Shown: positions 12,272-25,199 of the stretch, piece by piece | How the letters are laid out: the number at the start of each line of letters is the position of its first letter | Position numbering within the stretch: position 1 is the stretch's first letter | Source of the DNA: Burhinus oedicnemus | Taxonomy: Eukaryota; Chordata; Aves; Charadriiformes; Burhinidae | NCBI GenBank assembly: GCA_008921705.1 | Contig: VFFE01006868.1 | Span: 434,480-498,479, forward strand | DNA length: 64,000 nucleotides | Direction of reading: 5' to 3' | Translations under genes and position numbers: made by a program | The notes under the pieces: model-generated | Databases searched by the model: none | What the model saw: the letters and a program-made list of their open reading frames with translations, nothing else | Told to the model about the DNA's origin: nothing

Positions 12272-13421
12272 CTCTCACCCCATCAAGAACTGAGTTTTTT
12301 AGATTTCTGCAAGCTGTTCCTGCACTCTTTTACCCTTTGTTCAGACATCAGAGGGAGCATGAGAAATTACTCGTTCTTTAATACCATAATCTGTTTGGAA
12401 AATGTGGGTGATCTTGTAATGGCTAATTGCAACGATTATGTGGTGTTTTCTTCTTTTTCTTACACCCCTGTGGATGTACCATACTCTGTCTTTGGTCACA
12501 GGGCAGAGAAGCAGAGCTACAGCCTGTTCACATGGGAGACAGAAGAACATTGATCTCAGAACCTGTTCTCTCTCTTTTAGTGCTGAAACGTGGCATACCA
12601 GTGATCTCTGTTAGCAGACTGCAGCATACTCTGCATGGGTATTCTCATAAAATGAACTTTTTACAGTTCAGGTTGTTGCAGATACCAGTAGGAAAGCAAG
12701 ATATATTTTTCTCTTTTTAATGAATGGATGATGTTCACCATTGCCCTTTTTTTTTTCTGTTGGTTCACATGTATTTCAGCCTCTTCCATAATTTCCTAAT
12801 ACGGGTTAGAAAATGGAAAGTCACACTGCAATTTTTAAATCGGTAGTTACACCTTTTGCTAAAATTAAATCTTTTTTTTTGCAGATGTGTTTTGTCTTCC
12901 TGAGGCATAAATGAGTAAGGTGCTTTTTTTTGTAGTGCAGTGTATAAATTGAAAATACAGAGTAAAAGACTAAAGTATAGTGAGTAAATGCATAAGTAAA
13001 AGCTATTATGAAAAATATGAAGAACTATGAAAGTGTGTTCCTTGTTTCCTAATAATAATTTAATTCTGAAAGGTTTAAATGTTAATAGTTTTTACAACCT
13101 AGGATTTTATTAATGAATTACTTGTGTTTGCCAGAGAGGATCATACTTATCTTTTCTTTATTGCTCCTGTAGACTGGGAGTTGAATGGCAACAATATTTG
13201 TTTTAATGGTAGAGTTTTAGCCAGTGTTTCTGATTTTGCAGGTTGTTTCCACTGGGAGAACCAGATGATGGCTTCAACGACTTTTCTGAAGGAATCTTGC
13301 TCATTTGAGTCCTGTTCCTTTCAAGCAATATACATAAACCTTTTTTTTTTTTTTTCTGAACACAGCAGGAAACAGGAGATGGTTTCCATGCTCAAAATTT
13401 CAGGCCCCCAACAGATAACAT

Positions 13422-13457
<36 letters not shown>
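13422..13457. repeat. TC/AC microsatellite
   Basis: A short TC run passes directly into about 13 AC units. Length variation between individuals is likely. A 187-codon frame that reads through it is not a gene. Confidence 0.95.
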
Positions 13458-13458
<1 letters not shown>

Positions 13459-16400
13459 GGTATGCTTTTGTTGCTTTTATGGACAGGAGGGCCTGTTGTC
13501 ATCTGTAGCCCCTGCTGTCACAAGCCAAATGTTTCATTTAATAACGTCCATAAACTGTCTCCCTCCCTGCTGCGTTTTGTCTCTTTCTCTCAGATGCACA
13601 GAGGTACCCCCCAGACAACTCCCAACCCTCCTGGCTTCAGACCAGATTGTTCAACTTCCACTCCAGGCTTGTCATTCGGGTGAATGATTTGAGCAATGGC
13701 TTCTGTGGTTCCAGGTGAAAAAAAAATAGGTATTTGACTGTAGCTGGAATGGAAGCAGGTTATCACTCCTACTAACCTTAAATAGGATTTGGACTTTTTT
13801 ATACATCAGAGAGAACATCTCTTGAAAATTAGATGCAGTCTGCCTTTTAATGTGTGTTGTGCCGTTATGACTTGCTATCTATCTGCACAGATTATGTGCA
13901 CAAGGTGCCTGGTTCCCAGAGTGGAATCCATCACCCTGAAATTACTTTCAAGCATCTTTTTGTGTGCTTAACAGGAGCAATTTAAGGCTGCAATCTAGTA
14001 GTGCATTGTCTCTAAAGGAGAATCCTTCTTCTCATAGTAGCCACTTCCCAACCCCCTTGCAAGAAGGGCTCCTCTGGGTGCCAGCTCAACTCACTCCCTG
14101 TGCAGAAAAACATTCACTTTTTTTTTTTTTAATCAGTTTTCTACCTGAAGACACAAAGCAGCTTATAAATTGGTTTTCTATGCTACCAAATAAAATAGGT
14201 CAAGGAGTATTCTTTGGCCCTCAGGTCAGTTAGCATACGAAGTCCACATAAATACGTATAAATCTGTATTACCCCTTTCTGTCCATAGTGTCACATACTG
14301 TCCCACAGCTGATAGTTACTGCAATCACATTCAGATAATGTTAGTACCTGTGTAAGCACTCCTCTCTTTCAGTACGAGTTTGGTCAAGTTATCCTAAAAA
14401 CTGCTGAAGATACAACAGCATAGCTGTATGCTGTGATACTGTCTTTGTCATTTATCAGTACTCAGCAAAACAAAGTGTGCTGATAAAGTAGCTTTTTTTT
14501 GCCTCAGGTATAATTGCAATTTCAGTACCTTTTTTTGCAACAGCTATGCTAAATTATTATAATTGGGTTTTTTTGCAATCCTAACCAAGGTATCTATGTC
14601 AGCAAAAGATTTTAAATTTAAATCAGGACCCAGACTTGTCTGCATCCTAGTCAGGTCATATTTTCAATTCCTTTTTAATAACATAAAGGCATGAACCTAA
14701 AAAGGTGGAAATCACAAGAGTACATCCTATATTTTCCACCTGGGGTTACTCAAAAGCCATACTGCCTTTCTACTTCCTAGACACTTAGGTGGCTCTGTTA
14801 GCACAGTCCTTGCAATTTCTGTTTGTTCAATTTTATAGAATCCTAGAGGTACGAGGGTACCTTTATGCACTTTTTACATGGTGACAAAGACAGAGCTGTG
14901 AAATACCAAGAACCATCTATAACAAAGGATTTAGGGTCCTAAATGGGACTTAGGGGGAATGTAGGTAAGTCCAGAATCATGACCCTGAAAGCCACCACTC
15001 AACTGCTGCTTAATATTTAATTATATTTTTTTCAGATACCCCTCATTGAAGAGGGTGAGTAAGTACCATAGCACATATGCCATCCTCAAGTACAATCATA
15101 ATCCAGAAAGTGGCTGAGGGGTTTCAAGACTTTAGTATCTAAGGTAGGGATGTTATGTCTCCTATTTTATCAATGAAGAGAGGAGGACTTCTAACTGCTG
15201 TACTAAGGATCTTCCTCTTACTGACTATATGAAGTGTCTACATTAAACAGACTGAACAAGCTCTTGTATGTTAGCTTTAGGGAATACAACTGCCTTCCTC
15301 TAGTGTGCATGATGCATCAGAAATAACAGATTTCTCTTTTTTATGTCTAGGTGACTGTTCTTCATCATGCCATTGTCATTCATCTTTTATGTGCTGAGCT
15401 ACTGGGGTTTCCATATCCTCTGATCCCTCTAGAATAAGCCATGTTTAGGTCTTTCAGATGTGTGCTCAGAGGGCAGATCCAGAGCCTGAATCCTAAAAAG
15501 TTATTTCTTCCCTCTCCTGAGGATAAAGTCCTGAACTGGGGATCTTGAGTAAAGGAATTGTGCTAGCTCCAAAAAGGGAAGTATTTCCTATAAGCTCTTG
15601 TAGTCAGTGTTTCCTATTGGAAAACTCTAGGTTGATTTTATGCAACCTAGATGAGTAGTGGAAGGACTGTGTCTCCAAAACTTTGTCTGCTTTTCTTGAC
15701 TATGTTAGACTAGCTGATAGAATGTACTGCTTCTCCATTTGCCAGTATTTGTTGACTTAAAGAGAATTAATTATGAGTGTTCTAATTTTGAGGTTTAAGT
15801 GCCATGTGTACAGGTGTCTTTGTCCAAAATGAGCTTAACAGACTTAATCCGAACTCCAGATAGGTATCACCTGTCAGTCTGTGAATCCATCAAGTATTTC
15901 ATTAAAGGTTTGGTTTGTTGTCGTTGTGGGTTTGTTGTTTTGTTGCATTTTTTTTTTTTTTGTTACAGCATCTGTAATTTTTTGTAGTAATGAAAAGGGG
16001 CATATTGTGTTTAGGACTAGTGTGCCTCTTAAAAATCCTTGAATTATGGACTGAACTGTATATAGTGGAAATTCAGTTCCAAATAAATACCTATTCCCAC
16101 ACATACCGGATGGAGTAACATTTAGTATACCTAAATCTTATCCCAGGATAAGGCAAGTCTTGTGCCATATGGAGTAAGCAGTCCATCTAGTATTTGGTGT
16201 ATGGACCACTGTTTCTTGTCTTTCATCATGATCCAAATGGCAGAAGATATTACAGACCACCATGCATGTAGCCTAACCAGTCCAACAAATTGTTGAGGAA
16301 GCAAGCATGGACCCTTCAGAGAACTGTGCCTGAATTTCTCATTTGTGGTACAACTATGCAGAGATATGCTAGAGTGGCTTTTGCAGTATTCAGATACTTC

Positions 16401-17409
16401 CATGGCTAGGTAATGACAAGAATGGAAATAGACAAAACATACGTACTGGCAAACTTGGACAAAACGATATATATTTATATTACAACCAGCATGCTCCTTA
16501 CTCCTACTGGCATTTCCGTGACAGGCAAAATAAGCTAATTCACGTACATGTGGAACTTGCATTCACCTTCTGTCACCAGTTTCCTGATTAAAGATTACAG
16601 CCTATTAGAAGAACAGATTTCTGTTAGGAAACTAGCTACTCCAGATTTCTGCTGTTCCTTAACTGAAGAGTTAAGTATTGGAAACACAACCTGTGAGGGT
16701 TCAGTCATGCTGTGTTAGGTGAATCTTTGGCCTGACCTAGTACAGCCTTGATTCTGCCAGCAGTATGATTACAAAAGCTCTTCCCCACTGATTTAACAGC
16801 ACCAGTCATGCGCACAGAAATAGTAGGCTTTCTAAGACTAAGGGTTCCAAACTCCACAAGTGCCACTGTGAGTAGACTCATACTCGTCTTTCGGTGACTG
16901 TGTTAACTAGAATATCTTCTGTTTCCAGTACACAAATGGAAAAGCTGGCAAGGTGTGGGTGTCTCAGGTCAGACACTGAAATGCTTGAATAAGCTGAAAC
17001 CTTCTATCACTCGTATGTGCAGAACATCGTTATTTGGGGAATCTACATAGCTCTTCCTGCTACGGTTTATGAATTCATGCCCTGATAACATGAAGACATA
17101 CAGAACCTTCAATAAAAACCACAGAGAACTGTTAGGACACACACTGAGAAGGCTGAAAGGCTGGTAGCATTTGCAGAAACAACTTAAAACTTGGTAAACC
17201 CAAAACTGCAAGTGCAGAGTGCAGCAGCCTACGATAACTGATGTCTGCAAGTGCTTTTGCACGGGGAAGACTGGAACTCCCTGACCAGTTACAGAATCAA
17301 CTGTTCTCAAGGTGGTGCCTGGAAAGTGAATAGTCCCAGGTTGAGGAAGACTAAGGACAATGTGCTACACATGATCATATTTCTGTCACATGCTGTGTTT
17401 CTAATGTGT

Positions 17410-17414
17410 ACCTG
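17410..17414 (+). repeat. left target-site duplication of solo LTR
   Basis: ACCTG directly precedes the LTR's 5' TG and recurs directly after its 3' CA. Five bases is a usual target duplication size for ERVL-like and some ERVK-like elements. Confidence 0.85.
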
Positions 17415-18138
17415 TGTCCTGGTTTGAGGTAAAACAGAAACACTTTTCTGTTCAGTAATTTTACTTTGCAGCTAAGCCTCTTCTAACTAACTGGACTCTC
17501 TGAAATTAACAGCATCTTGTCCAGACACTGTTCGCTCCCAGACCTGATTGTTTCCAATTTATGCCAGTGAATGGTATGCAGAGAGGCTCTTGCTTATACT
17601 ATTGCTGTAACAACCAAGGTCAGCTAACTTTGTTATGTGCCCTGTTGGAGGGTCAGAAGCAGAAAAGCATAGAGGGGTCACACCTGTGGGGAGGAGCGGA
17701 CAGGACAGGTGACCCAAAACCAACCAACAGGGTGTTCCATCCCATCTGCTTCACGCTCAGTATAAAAGCTGAGGGATCAAAGGGTCAGCCCTCTTTCTTC
17801 AATGGCCAGCGTCCAAGGAGGACTCTGTCTGTTCGTCTGCCTTTGATCCCGTTCCTGAATCCAGATCTGGAATCCAGTTCCTGTCTGTCACTGAGTCCAG
17901 TCTAGGACTTCCCCAGTGCCTGTTCCTGTCGCGATTATCATCCTGGCAGCTTGATACGGTTTTGTATATATTTCATTGTTTTATTTTTATTTTATTATTA
18001 ATATTTTGTTAAAGTAGTTTAGTTTTTTTTCCTAAACTCATAAATCTCTTGCTCTCTCTCCCTCCTCTCCTTGGAGAGAGAGGCAGGGGAGAGCATCTGT
18101 CATTCTTTTCAGTGGCCAGTCTGGCCCAAACCATGACA
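17415..18138 (+). mobile_element. solo endogenous retrovirus LTR
   Basis: A 724-base element begins TGTCCTGGTTTG and ends CAAACCATGACA, so it has the TG...CA ends of a retroviral LTR inside an imperfect terminal inverted repeat. It is flanked by an exact 5-base duplication (ACCTG). A TATA box (TATAAAAG) sits at 17761, slightly left of the centre, which sets the orientation as plus. Downstream lie a T-rich block (about 17960-18030) and a pyrimidine-rich block (18050-18075) before the end. No internal gag, pol or env sequence is next to it, so it is what remains after recombination between two LTRs. The exact family is not certain; ERVL-like is my best guess from the 5-base duplication. A 114-codon frame inside it is not a gene. 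Confidence 0.88.
17761..17768 (+). promoter_or_regulatory. LTR TATA box
   Basis: TATAAAAG lies 347 bases into the solo LTR, where the U3/R promoter is expected. It could still drive lncRNA or read-through transcription rightward. This is inferred from sequence alone. Confidence 0.6.
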
Positions 18139-18143
18139 ACCTG
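18139..18143 (+). repeat. right target-site duplication of solo LTR
   Basis: ACCTG, identical to 17410-17414. Confidence 0.85.
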
Positions 18144-21089
18144 CTAGCTCTTCTTATTCTGCTAGTCTTCAGGTGTTGTTCTGACTTACAGGGCTTTATG
18201 ATTATAGAACTAAAAATTTAAACTTTATGAGGAAGGAAATGCTGGTGTACATAGTTATTTTTTTCTTAATGAACATTCTGGACTGTGGCAAATTTTCTGC
18301 TGAATTAGATTTTCAGCTTCAGGTCATTTGGATGCCATTTCAGGCTCCAGAACTTGATTGCAGGAAGGTCCTTTGTGTAGCTGCTGCTTCTTTCCTCTTG
18401 AGAGGGAGCCAGCAGGAAGGGGCTCAGACAAAACTTTACGTTACTCATCATTCAGGCTTTAGAAGGCAGCACATTGAGATCAGCTCTGCCAGGTTTAATC
18501 GTGGAAGGGATGAGGATCCTCTAATAGAAAGTCCTTTGGTTCTGCAGACAGACTAAGCTCAGTAGGTAACTTATATGAGCTCTTTTCTTCCTCAGTTTCT
18601 AACATCTGCATCCTCCCTCTTATTCTTAACAGGGAGAGGATTGGTTGTCTAATTGTCCCACAATTAAAAGGGCAGCAAACTTCAGTCATTCTTTCAGATC
18701 TTCACTATCTCCATGCTTCTTTCCGTTGTAGAAAGGACCTGAATGTAAAAGCTGAAGGAAGAGTAATCTGAAGAGGCTGTGGTTCCCAAGGTACACTGGT
18801 TTTGAAAACAAAGGCATGCAAAGTGCTCTACACTGAGGCCTACGCTTTCATTAGCAAAGTGGTAGTGCCAAGGCTTGTACCAGGCTCAGTAAAGCATTAT
18901 ATGTACAAGCTTATCTATGACAGTGGAAAAAGCACTGCAGGAGTGCATGGTCTGTCTCTCTCTTCTTTTCCCTAAGGCTCTACCCCTGTTCCTCCTTTGC
19001 CAGCCATTCTGTGATCTGGTCATGGAACTTCTCATACATTGGAGCCTCCAGCCCCTCTTGCAGCAGCCACATGCTAAATGCAGCAACTACATTTTCAGAG
19101 TGCTGGCAGTAAAATATGCTTGCTTGGTGTTAGAAATACACCTCCTACTTCACAGAAATAAAAGCTGTGGATTGTCACATCTAACATGCCAGACTATTTT
19201 GATTTCAGCGGTTCAGAAGTGGAGAATGGTTTTGTTTAAAGCAGCCTCCGGCTGAGCCATGCTCAACTGTTCTTTGGGAGCGGGGGGGATCTAGAAAAGG
19301 GAGATGGAGGAATAAAAAAATTGTTAACTTTCAGTGGCCAGCAATATACCTGCCAACAGTACTATACGGGTTGCTTAGAGAACTGTTTTGTTAGCTGCTT
19401 GTCTGACCTCGACTTCCTTTTTTCCTTTCTGTAGTGTTAAGTGCTGCATCCAGAGCTGTATTCAGAACAACATGAATGTCAGAGGAAGCATTGCAAGGTT
19501 CAGAACAGGACCTTATGCACCCTGCTACCTGTCGGGAAGCTTCCTTCCTCCTATAGGGAATGTCACCTTATCTGGCTAAACCTGTTCCAAATGAAAGAAA
19601 CAGGTCAAAGCAGTAACCTAGACAACTCCAATGTTATAGCTAACACTACTATTTATATATCTGCTACTGAGAAGGGAATAGTTAGTCCCTTGCCTGTTTT
19701 AATTTTCTTTTTCCCACTGGGCTTCTTTTAAGCAGGTGCTGTCATGCAATTGGTGTTTGTCAGCTCCACCAATAAGCAGAAAACCCGAGGCACTTATGGA
19801 TTTTCTTCTAGCTCCAGTTGCGAGGTTAGGGAATGGGATTGCAAATTTTTTTTTCTTCCTTTTTTTTAATGTTGGACCTTTGTTCCTTTTGATTGCTTTA
19901 GATGCTTGTGGTACTGCCATGTGATCTGGAAAATGCTCATCTGAGCAAACGGCTCAGAACTTAGTGTAGTGTTTGATATTTTTATGGTTTTAATCAAAAT
20001 AGTGGTGCTTGGTTATACTTTCAACTGTAACCAGGATTTGGCTGTGTTTATCCAGCTAATTTTCAGAACGTTGAGATAATGTGCACTCGTACAGCAGGTT
20101 TACATACAGCTTTGCAAGTCAGGAAGAACACTCTAAAAGGAAATGATGGGTTAAGTACGGATGACTTGTAAAGAGCCTCTGAGAACAGAAGGTTTACAGA
20201 ATCATTGATTGCACACAAACAGAGATTGCTATAACTTGTGGTTATGTGGGAAACTCACCATAAGTCACCATAAGATTCTGAATCTTGCAAATCCATGCTG
20301 GGATCTGAACTGAAGAAGTTTTCAGTGTGGATAGCTGAGTGGTACATGATCCTGAGATAGTAGTGACTGGTTATCATTTTGGATGTTATAAAAAAAACAG
20401 AAGGAAAAAACACTTCCTAGCGTGGCTGGAACCACTCGGCACTGTAGTGTTCTTAGAGGTTCCAGTGACAGGAATTTTGAATTTACTTTTCCTTTATGGT
20501 GTCAGAAGGAGTAAAATAAAATTCTGTATCTATGTTTGAAAACAGTCGCAGTTTTAAGTTCCACCCAGCTGTACCCTGAGGCTGAAACATGGCCATGTTT
20601 TGGCAGCAGGGAAGACTGCCATATGTTGCAGTGATAAAGAAATTACACTGATGCCAATCTCTGAAGTCAGACTTATAAAAAATATCTAAGGGAGTATATT
20701 TGTAGCAATATAAGCTTTAATATATATAGAATAAAAGAACCTGACAAGTCTATATTTAAGGGTAATTTTTCTGTCTCTTTAACAGACATGCACTTTGTAA
20801 ATGCCACAAGCCACAATTCACTATTGTTCTTGAGAGAAGTTGTATATAATGCACAAATCCATTGCATTTCCCTGTTACACAGAATTGCTTGCTGTCTAGC
20901 TCCCAGCTTCCAATAGCCATAGGACAATTCAATTCTTTGAATAAGTTCTTACTTATTGGCTGGCTTTTAGTGAGCACTTACTGGAAATCGATAAGAAGAT
21001 TCTTTTTTTAGCAGTTGTTCGGTCAGGCCTCTAAATGAGAGCACAGATGTGGAGACCCTGAACGTGGCTGGCAGCAACATGACATACTC
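18144..21089. other. intergenic spacer
   Basis: Almost 3 kb without a supportable gene. A minus-strand stretch at about 18975-19080 reads as a coding-like peptide (see findings) but is short and hits a stop. T-rich tracts occur at 19845-19868 and 21002-21008. Confidence 0.5.
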
Positions 21090-23797
21090 TTTCTTTTTTT
21101 AAGGTCAGCATAGGCCATCAGTTTGTAGCTCTCATGGGTGACTTCCAATGCTTTTAAAATCATCAATTAGTTTGTGTTAGTGCCAGCAGTACAACAAGGA
21201 TCTTTGAACACAAAAGACTATTCGTATTCTTGATATGCATAAAATAAAATCTATTGTAGGATCTGTTCATACAATGTGGTAGTTCCAAACCACATTTACT
21301 GCCACTTAATGCAGAACAAAATATCCAATACGAAATACTGATCTCAATCATAAACTTCTGTTTTCTATTGTAAACACTGAAGCAGCTCTTTCTCATTGCT
21401 GAAGGAGGACTGCTACTGATCCACAAAGCTAACTATTTGCACAGTTTAAAATTCACTCCGTTTACAAGTATCCTGAGACACATATGTGAGATTGCTAAGA
21501 AGTTGCTGAGAACAGACAGTGGATTCCACCAGCATCTTCTTGTTTTCACCATTTATGTCCTTGAGCTCTTGGAAGAAATTATCCAGAGATGCAATAAATT
21601 TGTTTTGAAGCAGAAGTTTTACTGCTGGCTAGGTCCATAGTTTCCAGGTAAACATTTTCTTGCCCAGCAGTGATGGTGGTCTTCAAACTTCCATTTTTTG
21701 ACAGTATAACAGCTAAGTTCTGCATCTCCTGTGCCAACAGGTCCAGCTGGCTTTGCAGTGAGGACACTAATTCATTTGCGTTCTTTGTATATACAAGCCT
21801 TGCCATTTCCAGTTCTCTAACAGTCTCACAGTATTTTGCAGCTGAGAAAAAACACTGTGTGTTTCTTCCTGTATTTTTTTCAGAGTGAGAGAGAGGTCAC
21901 CTAAGAAAATATTAATTTCTTTTTATGAACAACAACCACAGCAGAACATTTCTTTGGGTTATTCTGAAGCTGACAATTTAGTTCCAGGACAATATCCACT
22001 ATTCATGTCAAGATATTTAATGCTCTTCCTAATCCACTTACATGCTCCCTCAACAGCTCTGCTTTACTAGCAAATGGCAGAGTCTTACTTTGTCATATTT
22101 TTTCAGACATATAAGAAAGTTCGGTGTTCAGCAATTTTTTAACGGAGGCAAAAGACAATGATACAACTAATGTAGATACATTAGCTGCTGAACGACTGGT
22201 AGATAGGAAGCCACCTATAAAATATGCATAAGATGTCAACAGCTGTTGTTGCTTCAGACTGTTCTCACCAACTGAATCTGGTGTTTTGTTGAACAGAACA
22301 TTTCTCCTGCAAATGTATTTGGATGATAGTATTGTATTGATCAACAACCTTCTTATGATCGAATTTTGCATAGATACATATGTTGTATTAACAATATTAA
22401 CCAAATGGCTAGCTGTGCCATAAAGTTTTTATTTGGTGTTTTCCAAAACTGAAACCACATATTCGTTCTCAGTCAGAGGAACCTTGGTTTCTTGCAGATC
22501 TGTGTTTATTTCAGTTCTTTCTCCTTGATGTGCAGATCTGTTTTTTTGTTAAGCTTCACTTTTATTAATCGTGAATGATTTAGTGATTGTTTTCACTTCT
22601 TCTTCCATGGCACTGATTATGTCAATATACTCCACAACCTTTTTTTCCTGAACTGTCAGCTTTCCTTTAAGGGCTTAATGAATTTTCAGTCAAAATATAG
22701 ACTCCATTTTACTCTCATGCAGCAGTAAGGTCTCCTTGTAGATGCTCAACCTCTTCAGTATCTTCCTTAATAATAGCTCCTTTTGGCAGCTGCTGGTTAA
22801 CTTCAGGCTTCATTATGTTCTTTGCTCTGTGAGCATACTTCAGTGTACTCAGTGTTTCCTCAAGATTTATAGATGTGTGAGAAACTGTGATAATTATTGA
22901 TGTTCTTGGTTGTTCTCCAAGAGAGTCTTGAAGGATTATTGTATGTTAAGATTGTCTGTGTCTCCTTCCACAAGAGCTGTAATAACTCTTTCTCCAATCA
23001 GAATAGACTACTTTGTATTTCCAGCTTCACAAGCTCTTTTATCAACTGCCCCAAATCGAAGTGTTTTCACTTCCTGCAAGATCAGCCAAGTTTATCTTCC
23101 CAGTTCTAACAAGCTCCTGTCCATCTGCTCTGGTTTCTTTCACATGGATGGTAACCGAAAAAAACTGGAATATGCATTTGTGTAAGCAGCTGCAGTAGTT
23201 CTTTTTGCTGCACCTCTTTCCAAGATTTGGTCTGCTTCATTTTTCTTGTGTACAGGTATTTCTTCCAAGCCTTTCATGTTTACACCTGTGTTGTTTATGG
23301 GATCATCAAACATCTGCAGTCTTTCTCCAACATTGGGAATATGATTCAGAAGGTCAAAAAGCTCTTCATTATACATTTCCAGAAGAGAGACTTTTGCAAA
23401 AAAACTCAGTATCAATCACTGTGACTTTTTCTAATATTTGATACAATGTATTATACCTGGTAGCAAATCCTCTTCCCAAGTATGTTCTTCACTGGGATGC
23501 CCCTTAAATTGTGAAGGTCTTTCCAATACCAGTTTGGCCATAAATGATCACTGTATGGTTGTGCCCATTAATAGCATAATCCAAAATGTGACACACAACA
23601 CTCCTGTATGTATCAGTTCTCTGTGACTCCTCCAGTGCAGTCCCTAACTTCTTTTCTTGCTTGATCATAGTCTACAAAAGTGTAGGCACTTGCTTACATC
23701 CTGAGGAATGAAAAGGCCTGCACCACACCATGACCTGGATGTTCCTGCCTTTTGTGTTCTTTATGTAGCCACTTCCCTGGAAGCTCAAGGAAGCCAT
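21090..23797 (-). pseudogene. KIF11: KIF11 (kinesin-5, Eg5) processed pseudogene
   Basis: Decayed, intron-less copy of KIF11, the plus-end kinesin that slides spindle microtubules apart. From the degraded start codon region (ATG at 23797-23795, MAS...) it follows the parent protein in order: N-terminal GRNIQV.V.CRPF, the nucleotide-binding P-loop GQTGIGKT (23516-23539), [16 protein letters not shown] (in 23140-23415), switch [11 protein letters not shown] (23063-23089), neck-proximal [19 protein letters not shown] (about 22813-22870), coiled-coil pieces (LTVQEKKVVEYI, NTDLQETKV) and tail pieces (SSLQSQLDLLAQE and NGSLKTTIT, near 21675-21760). Spacing matches amino-acid distance with no introns, although vertebrate KIF11 has many. 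Stops, frameshifts and small deletions are frequent; one stop follows the P-loop and a deletion removes the segment before YRSVV. Recognisable similarity fades below about 21400. A T tract on the plus strand at 21091-21101 may be the poly(A) remnant, so the left limit is approximate. It cannot encode a kinesin. Confidence 0.93.
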
Positions 23798-25180
23798 GCT
23801 GGGCCTCAGAGCCAATCTGCCAGGGAAAGAGGCAAAGCACTAGCTGTCCCCTCAATGCTTTTGCAGCCCCTCGAGCTCCAGCCAACCACCCACTGCTCAC
23901 ATTCTGCTCACCTCAGCCACCAGCACTGTGCCTTCTGCAACTCTGCGCTCTGGTTTCCTGCCAAGTTTCTAGTTACAGTGGCTCACAAGTGTCTTAGTAT
24001 AGGGACACTCTGCTCATCACTTACCTTGTCATGTCCACACTGTGCAGTGCAGCAAGGTTTAAGCTAACATGATTAAGCTAACACTGATCAAAATAGCCCT
24101 GGAATAAAAGGCACTGTAGCCACAACAGTTTTGTGCTGCACATGAGTTAACGGGCCTTGATACGAAGCAGCGGCCCTGTCTTTATGACTCATTTTTGAAA
24201 CAGAAATGGGCTTCTGTCTAGTGTTGCCCTACATCGGTACCAATCTGCTTGAAACTTGACTTGGAGAAGCTTTGCATTACTACACAAAAGGCACCATATA
24301 CTGCATCTGGTGCTGTGCACTCTCTGAACTGACTTTCCAGTTCGTATGGTCTGCTCTGCAGATGCGGAATTGCAGTATTTCTAGATGCCTTTCCTAGACA
24401 CCTTAAAGCAGAACAACTCATCTGTCAGTAAGCTTAACTAAAGACCCACACTCTGAAAAATGTTTTAGGGAATTGTCATCTGAAAAAGGCTTGAACTCCT
24501 TTGATGTGACATGTATGTAAAATTTAATATGGAGCTATATTGGAGATGGAGGTGGAGATTTTTGGGGTCTACTGTTTTTTATTAACTGTACAGATCAGAA
24601 AACAGGAACTGACTCCTAAGAAAGTCCAGTAGCAAGATGTGGACTCTGCTCAAAACTAGTTCTGCTCCAAGCAATTATTAAAATAGTATTTCCTCCTACA
24701 TATTAAAGCACTGTCCAGTCTTGCTAAATTATGTAAGTGGCTCACTAATCATTAGATTTCTTTTTTAATTCTCCTGAACAGTCTTCACAATCACGGGATC
24801 AGTTAGAGGGTGGGGGAAGAAAAGCTCCCACCACCTCACAGTTCCATGAGGTGAGGCTGAAAGGCAAGAGCTGTACTGAGCCTCATTGCAAAGCTGAGTA
24901 CTGCGTCCCTGCAAAGACAGCATCTGGAAAAATATATGACTGCAGCATGCTGGTGTGCAGCAGCTTTATCTCAGAGAGGTGTCCCTCCTCACTCTAAGGT
25001 TTTTAAAAAGCTACATCAAAAACCTTAATAGGATAAGAAAGGCCTGATGCTTTAATATCCTAGATCTAGCGCTCAGGCCCTGACCCTGCAGTGGGCCTCC
25101 CCTTCTGGGGATCTCTCCCTTCCCAGCCGTATTTCTTATCCTAAAGTCCTCCTTCCCAGCTGTCCCCGGCTGACAGCCCT
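23798..25180. other. spacer between KIF11 pseudogene and CpG island
   Basis: Moderate-composition spacer. Part of 23798-23900 could be the 5' UTR of the KIF11 retrocopy. The rest shows no gene or recognisable repeat. It lies upstream of the KLHL32 promoter and may hold control elements, but none can be named. Confidence 0.5.
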
Positions 25181-25199
25181 CCTCACCCCGCTGTCCCTG

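Larger units (their letters stand above)
9419..17409. other. intergenic spacer
   Basis: About 8 kb of mostly AT-rich spacer between CR1 copy 2 and the solo LTR. It holds T runs near 10447-10460, 13340-13355 and 15949-15961, a TC/AC microsatellite at 13422-13457 and one less AT-rich block at 11861-12293, listed separately. A 143-codon minus frame at 16131-16562 has no domain I recognise. I see no convincing gene. Confidence 0.55.

Noticed and set aside
13124..13687. 187-codon plus-strand frame
   Set aside because: It reads through a T run and the AC microsatellite; no domain is recognisable.
16131..16562. 143-codon minus frame
   Set aside because: No recognisable motif and no tail, splice or promoter context; likely chance in a long AT-rich spacer.
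17561..17905. 114-codon plus frame inside the solo LTR
   Set aside because: It spans the LTR promoter and has no retroviral protein similarity; LTRs of this kind do not usually code.
23140..23415. Possible functional small kinesin fragment gene
   Set aside because: The frame is one open piece of a longer KIF11 copy broken by stops and frameshifts on both sides, so it belongs to the pseudogene.
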